Shown here piece after piece: positions 59,246 through 64,000 of a stretch of DNA of 64,000 bases. Each line of letters begins with the position of its first letter. Positions within the stretch are counted from its first letter, which is position 1. This DNA comes from Primula veris. Lineage: Eukaryota; Streptophyta; Magnoliopsida; Ericales; Primulaceae. Under the pieces are notes generated by a model, which was not told the DNA's origin, ran no database searches, and saw nothing but the letters and a program-made list of their open reading frames with translations. Location of the stretch: assembly GCA_963682055.1 (NCBI GenBank), contig OY821746.1:5925992-5989991 (forward strand), in the 5' to 3' direction. A program made the translations under genes and the position numbers.

Positions 59246-59505
59246 AGGTAGAAGTAGAGAAGAAGGGTCGTATCTACAATGATAAAACTAGGGTTTCGAT
59301 AGAATGAACACTGGTTACAGATTAACTCTCCCATGGTTAGACTTTTGCAACAGAACACCAAAGCGACTAAAGAAGTATTAAGTCCCTGATACTCATCCAA
59401 TTCTGAAATGCTACTAATTGATGGTGCATATATAAACTCACTACAAAAACTATATCTTACTACATTGACAGTAAATTTTAACATTTTTCCCTTACAAACA
59501 ATTCA

Positions 59506-60911
59506 TTGAGAACATTGTATTCATGAACCGATACGTCCTTCTTTAACAAACAGCAGTGACCAGGGAATTAAAAATTTCACTAGTTATCTACCTCGTCTTA
59601 AAAAAACTGTTTTTTTAAATTAACCATGATACTATGATAGCAAATTAATTGATTATACATGTGTCCTGGAAGTTCATGACTTGATGTCAAAGAGACTAAC
59701 TTTTCAATAAATCAGAAAGATCTTCAGCAACATAGTTATGAAAATCTACAAATTGAAGAAACTTTATAAAAAGCTTCTTTGTTACGAATCATTAAATGTT
59801 CGTGCAGTTTAACTAGAAGTCTAGAATCGAGTAATGATAAATTCATTCAAATTTTGGTATAGAAGTGCTGAATTCTCTCATTTGGGTTTTCTAGTTAATT
59901 TACAGATTTGTTGGCTTTCTTGTCTTTCTATTTATATAGTCAACCGTCAGCGAGACCAAATTAAGTGCATGTAATGATTTAGTGTAGTTTAAGATATTAT
60001 TATGACAAAACGATAAATAACATAACGAGATTTGAATTCATTATAGATTTAAGAAAAGAAGTAAATTGGTTATGTGCATTTACAGTGTTGTATTTGTATA
60101 GAATACTTCATTTTTTTCAAGTTTTTTAAAAAATTCTGTAAATTGTATTTAATAGGGTGTGAACACTGAACCGTGTGATTGTTTTCTGCAATACAATCAT
60201 ATTATATTGTGCTAGTAGCTTATATTTATGATATTGAAGTTATGTTTTCTATCGGAATTTAGCCGTACTTTGTTATTATCACCAGAAAGGGGTGTTGTCC
60301 CATGTTTCACCAACTTTTTAAACATCTAGTAATAAAAATTTCTTCCGTTGAAAAAAAAACATTACCTTTTCATCATAATCCATGGAATATTTGTCTTTTA
60401 GTAATTTAATTACTACTATAAATGCAACAAGAAAGGCCCCAATTCCTTTTCAGGTACTATACTTTGATTTTAAATTAGATTTACTTAATTCTTTGCATTT
60501 TTTTCATCCAGGTACTTTTTTTAAGCTTTATTCTCTAACATAAATAAAAAAAGTTCAATTTATGCTTCTTGAAATGCTATTATAGACCTCTAAATCTCTG
60601 ATGATATAAGTTTCATGGATTAGACCGACTAATAACGGACGAACCAGTGGATAATTAAGAATTCTTGGGCGTTATGTGATATGTGAGAAAATCATTATTA
60701 CATTTTGGCGCGAAAGAAACCTATATATGTATTTGTACATTGTAAAAAGACGTTACATTTTAATGAAAGGAAATATTATAAATAATCTTCCATAGGGTAA
60801 TTAATATTACTAACGGCAAGTGTATTTCGGTTAGAGAAGTTCAACAGTTTTTCCATTTAACGTCATACATTGCGCGTAATTAGTAAATTCAAAAATTTAC
60901 AATGACACACG
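59506..60911. other. AT-rich intergenic region
   Basis: No gene or clear element recognised between the right arm of the inverted repeat and the first LTR. Confidence 0.5.
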
Positions 60912-61965
60912 TGTTGGTCCGTAGGTGTCTAAACCTTATAGGGGGGTGAATAAGGTTTTCGTACGTTTTTCGCGGAATAAAAACTATGTGTTATTAATTA
61001 AGCTAATTAGTGGGTTTTATAACTCAAACAATTTCGTTAACAAATTATTGCAAATTTAATCTATGCAAACAATAAATATAAGCAATAAAGAAGTGCGAAA
61101 AGTAAAAGTTGAGGGAAAAGAAATAACACAAGAGTTATAGAGGTTCGGCAAAACGCGCCTACGTCCTCTCCTCGGTATTCACACTACCGAGTGTTTTACT
61201 AGAATTTCGTTCCAAGGTTACAACCTAACGAGCTAATCGACCGATTAAGCTCCCCCTCACTATATGAGTCTCCCGAATGAAAAGACCTAGAGCTTTTAAG
61301 CTATACCTGCTTATCAAGCCTCTACCCGATCACTCACTCACAAATGAGTTTATAAATTACTCTTTTACAAGATTGAATTTGAATGGATCACTCACTTAAC
61401 AAATAATATCTCGATGTTTATAAGATTACAATAATAATATACTCGAGAATATTTTATGAATACAAGTGAGAAGATTGAGTAGTATAAGCTTGTATGATCT
61501 TTGAATTTGAAAGCTTGAAGTTGTATGTAATGTTAGGTGATCTTCCACAAAGAATTTGGGGCTTTTTGTAGAGCCAAATTGGTCCATTAATTAATTCATG
61601 ACCGTTGGCAGTTGTTGAGTAGATTAGCCACTAGTTTGCAGCAGTTCGCCCAATTTTCAGGATAAGCTAAAAAGCTGTAATTTGAAATTCTACAGAAACG
61701 ATCGATCGTTTCTGAAAAATGATCGGTCGTTTTTCATCTGTACTCACTGGAAGAATTTCTACCTAAAACGATCGGTCGTTTTAAGCCTAGCGATCGGTCG
61801 TTTTTTCAGTGTACTCACTGGAAGAAATTTACTCATAAACGATCGGTCGTTTATGCCTCATGATCAGTCGTTTTTTGTTCTGGCAATGTTTCGGTTTTCT
61901 CGACATAGTTCGAAGGCTCGTAACTTGTTCATTTTAAGTCCGATTGAGGTTCCGCTTTGTTGAAC
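60912..61965 (-). repeat. Copia-type LTR or LTR fragment, reverse orientation
   Basis: Reverse-complement relative of the LTR at about 61960-63340: TGTTGGTCCGTAGGTGTCTA here mirrors TAGACTCCTACGGACCAACA there. GGTTCGGCAAAACGCGCCTA, TATATGAGTCTC and the CGATCGGTCG repeats also match in order. No primer site follows its 3' end at 60912, so it is a 3' LTR, a solo LTR or a fragment. Its inner (5') end merges with the start of the other LTR. Confidence 0.82.
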
Positions 61966-63340
61966 GTTGTTCTTCAATTCGATTATTTTAATGATAACAA
62001 AAATTGTAAAACATGATAAAAGCTCGTTTTGTGTACTAATCTTTTATCGAGTGTATTAAAGGTTCAAAATGATATATTGCGTAATTACAAAGCCAATGGT
62101 TCAAGCGGAACCTAAAACGGATTTGAAACGAACGAGTTACGGGATTTCAAAGATTGTCGAGAAAACCGAAAACAAGCCCAGAACAAAAACGACTGCTTAA
62201 ACGATCGATCATTTCAGAGATATTTTCTTACAGTGAGCTCAACGCAAAAACGACCGATCGCAGGCTTAACACGACCGATCGTTTTCAGTGTATTTTCTTC
62301 CAGTGAGCAAAGAACAAAAACGACCGATCGCCAGTATAAACGACCGATCGTTTTCAGTGTATTTTCTTCCAGTGAGCAAAGAACAAAAACGACCGATCGC
62401 CAGTATAAACGACCGATCGTTTTCAGTGTATTTTCTTCCAGTGAGCAAAGAACAAAAACGACCGATCGCCAGTATAAACGACCGATCGTTTTCAGTGTAT
62501 TTTCTTCCAGTGAGCCAAGATGAAAGTCGACCGATCGTTTTACAGAAACGACCGATCGTTTCTGTAAAATTTCAAAATCCAGCTTTTAAGCCATTCCTGA
62601 AAATGGGGCGAACCACTGCATTAACCAGCATTCAATTCAGCCAACAACTGCAACGGTCTGAAATTAATTGCTGCATCTTTTCACCCTACAAAAGAGGTCC
62701 AAAATCTTCAAGGAAGATTACCCAAGTATCCAAGCATTCATAATTGATAAGCAATTCTTACAAATCTATACTTAAGCTTATACTACAAAATCTCACTTGT
62801 ATTATTCAATATTCTCGATAATATCATTCTTGTAATTCTATAAACTTCGAGATATTATTTGTTAGTGAGTGATCAAATTTGTAAAAGAGTAATTTTATAA
62901 ACTCATTTGTGAGCGAGTGAATTGGGTAGAGGCTTTTAAGCAAGTGTAGCTTAAAAGCTCTAGGTCATTTATTCGGGATACTCATATAGTGAGGGGGAGC
63001 ATAATCGGTGATTAAGCTCGTTAAGGTGTAACCTTGAAATAAAGATTTTTAGTGAAACACTCGGTAGTGAAAATACCGAGGAGAGGACGTAGGCGCGCTT
63101 TGCCGAACCTCTATAAATCTTGCGTTATTTCTATCCCTTAACTTTTACTTTTCGTATTCATTTATCGCTTATATTCATTGCTTGCTTAGTTTATTATAGC
63201 GAAAATTAGTTAACGAGAAAGTTTAGATTATAAAAACTACTAATTAACTTAGTAAATAACCCATAGATTTCATTCCGCGAAAAACGTACATAAACCTTAT
63301 TCACCCCCCCTCTAAGGTTTAGACTCCTACGGACCAACAA
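61960..63340 (+). repeat. 5' LTR of a copia-type (SIRE-like) retrotransposon
   Basis: It ends CGGACCAACA at 63340 and is followed by ATTGGTATCAGAGC, the initiator-Met-tRNA primer site. The start is placed at TGTTGAACGTTG near 61963, giving about 1.38 kb. It contains the 69-bp repeat array with CGACCGATCG palindromes. Confidence 0.82.
62233..62545 (+). repeat. 69-bp tandem repeat with CGACCGATCG motifs inside the LTR
   Basis: The unit reads CGACCGATCGTTTTCAGTGT, then ATTTTCTTCCAGTGAGCAAA and GAACAAAAACGACCGATCGC plus CAGTATAAA. It occurs about three and a half times. Each unit carries two CGACCGATCG words. The reverse-oriented LTR at 61690-61880 has the same words at wider spacing with fewer copies. 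Confidence 0.92.
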
Positions 63341-63405
63341 TTGGTATCAGAGCTTAGCTATTTTATTTACAAAAATCTAACGATTTTATAGTTTAAAGAT
63401 CCGCT

Positions 63406-64000
63406 ATGTCTTCATACGCCGACTCTAAATCCATAACTAGGCCCCCATTCTTTGACGGCACTAACTATCCCTATTGGAGAGATCTAATGAAAAATTTCCT
63501 ATGTGGTTATGAAATAGATCAATGGATAAGTATTAGTAAAGGCTATAGAACGCCTAGGAGAAATGGCGAAGATAAACTTGTAGAGGAACTAGATACCGAT
63601 GAACGCCTTGCGTTTTCCCTAAATTGTAGGGCCATGACCTCTATCACTTGTGCGCTCTCGCCTAGTGAATACGATAAGATTTCCGGTTGTGACACCGCTA
63701 AGCAAATGTGGGATAAGCTAGCTATTATGCACGAAGGAACTAGTCAAGTTAAGGACTCTAAAATTAGCATGCTTATTCATGATTATGAATTGTTTAAAGT
63801 TGAAGATGATGAGTCTATTGCTTCTATGTACACTCGTTTTACTAAAATTACTAATGATCTTAAAAGGCTTGAAAAGGTATATTCTAGCAAGGAGATGGTG
63901 ACGAAAATCCTTCGAAGCCTTCCAAGGAAGTGGGAATCTAAAGTGACGGCCATACAAGAAGCCAAGGACATGAACACTCTCTCTCTCGATAACCTCATTG
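63406..64000 (+). CDS. Gag (UBN2-type) of the copia-type element, cut by the window end
   Basis: Open from ATG 63406 to the last base, about 198 codons without a stop. It starts MSSYADSKSITRPPFFDG, then TNYPYWRDLMKNFL, ALSPSEYDKISGCDTAKQMW, SKISMLIHDYELFKVEDDES and LRSLPRKWESKVTAIQEAKD, the usual pattern of copia gag proteins. It lies 65 bp after the primer site. The unbroken frame suggests a younger element than the one at 40164. Confidence 0.9.
   Translation, partial: MSSYADSKSITRPPFFDGTNYPYWRDLMKNFLCGYEIDQWISISKGYRTPRRNGEDKLVEELDTDERLAFSLNCRAMTSITCALSPSEYDKISGCDTAKQMWDKLAIMHEGTSQVKDSKISMLIHDYELFKVEDDESIASMYTRFTKITNDLKRLEKVYSSKEMVTKILRSLPRKWESKVTAIQEAKDMNTLSLDNLI

Larger units (their letters stand above)
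55668..59505 (-). repeat. Right arm of the large inverted repeat
   Basis: Reverse complement of 51722-55128. Homology ends on the outer side near ACAAACAATT at about 59505. Without the 457-bp insertion at 58416-58872 the arm is about 3.38 kb, nearly the same as the left arm (3.41 kb). Confidence 0.92.

Noticed and set aside
60703..60715. E2F-like site TTTTGGCGCGAAA
   Set aside because: It is a good consensus match, but no gene start lies nearby, so it cannot be tied to a function.
62233..62743. Open frames with repeated RPIVFSVFSSSEQRTK-type peptide
   Set aside because: They are translations of the 69-bp LTR repeat, whose length is a multiple of three; no protein is indicated.

Overview
This window is plant nuclear DNA. 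It carries intron-containing plant genes with canonical GT/AG junctions, plant LTR retrotransposons with initiator-Met-tRNA primer sites, Helitrons and MITEs, in an AT-rich background. The most informative locus is a nuclear copy of the plastid gene accD with its own small first exon (32465-33761, minus). Functional accD transfer to the nucleus is documented in Campanulaceae and a few other eudicot lineages, so a bellflower-family asterid is a reasonable but unproven guess for the source.

Layout. 1-5016 (minus): a ferric-chelate reductase (FRO) gene, seven exons visible, 3' end outside the window. 8833-9711 (plus): intronless plastid FAD4 desaturase gene, with a decayed FAD4 copy at about 12003-12468. 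12857-19006 (minus): seven-exon folate-biopterin transporter (FBT4-like) gene, reconstructed to 490 aa, whose first intron holds nine copies of a 215-bp tandem repeat. 20154-27104 (minus): two-exon Ole e 1-type secreted protein gene whose 6.5-kb intron holds a Helitron, a MITE, a duplicated piece of exon 1 and a 67-bp satellite of about 43 units. 29827-31806 (plus): plant mobile domain (PMD) gene broken by two TGA codons. 32465-33761 (minus): nuclear accD. 35096-36136: TIR element with a 10-bp target duplication. 40164-45397 (plus): full-length, mutated Ty1/copia element. 47710-49620 (plus): intact 636-aa PMD gene, followed by direct repeats of its 3' end. 51722-59505: a large inverted repeat with arms of about 3.4 kb and a 0.54-kb spacer, each arm holding a PMD pseudogene. 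60912-64000: two head-to-head LTRs of one copia family; the plus-strand one leads into a gag frame that runs off the window.

The ordinary genes serve iron reduction at the plasma membrane, plastid phosphatidylglycerol desaturation, pteridine/folate transport, a secreted Ole e 1-like protein and plastid fatty-acid synthesis. They do not form a pathway cluster. From about 29.8 kb onward the dominant theme is repeated copying, inversion and decay of PMD genes, a family known to be shared by host genes and transposons. The most unusual items are the nuclear accD with a presumptive transit-peptide exon, the PMD palindrome, and the satellite-filled first introns of two adjacent genes.
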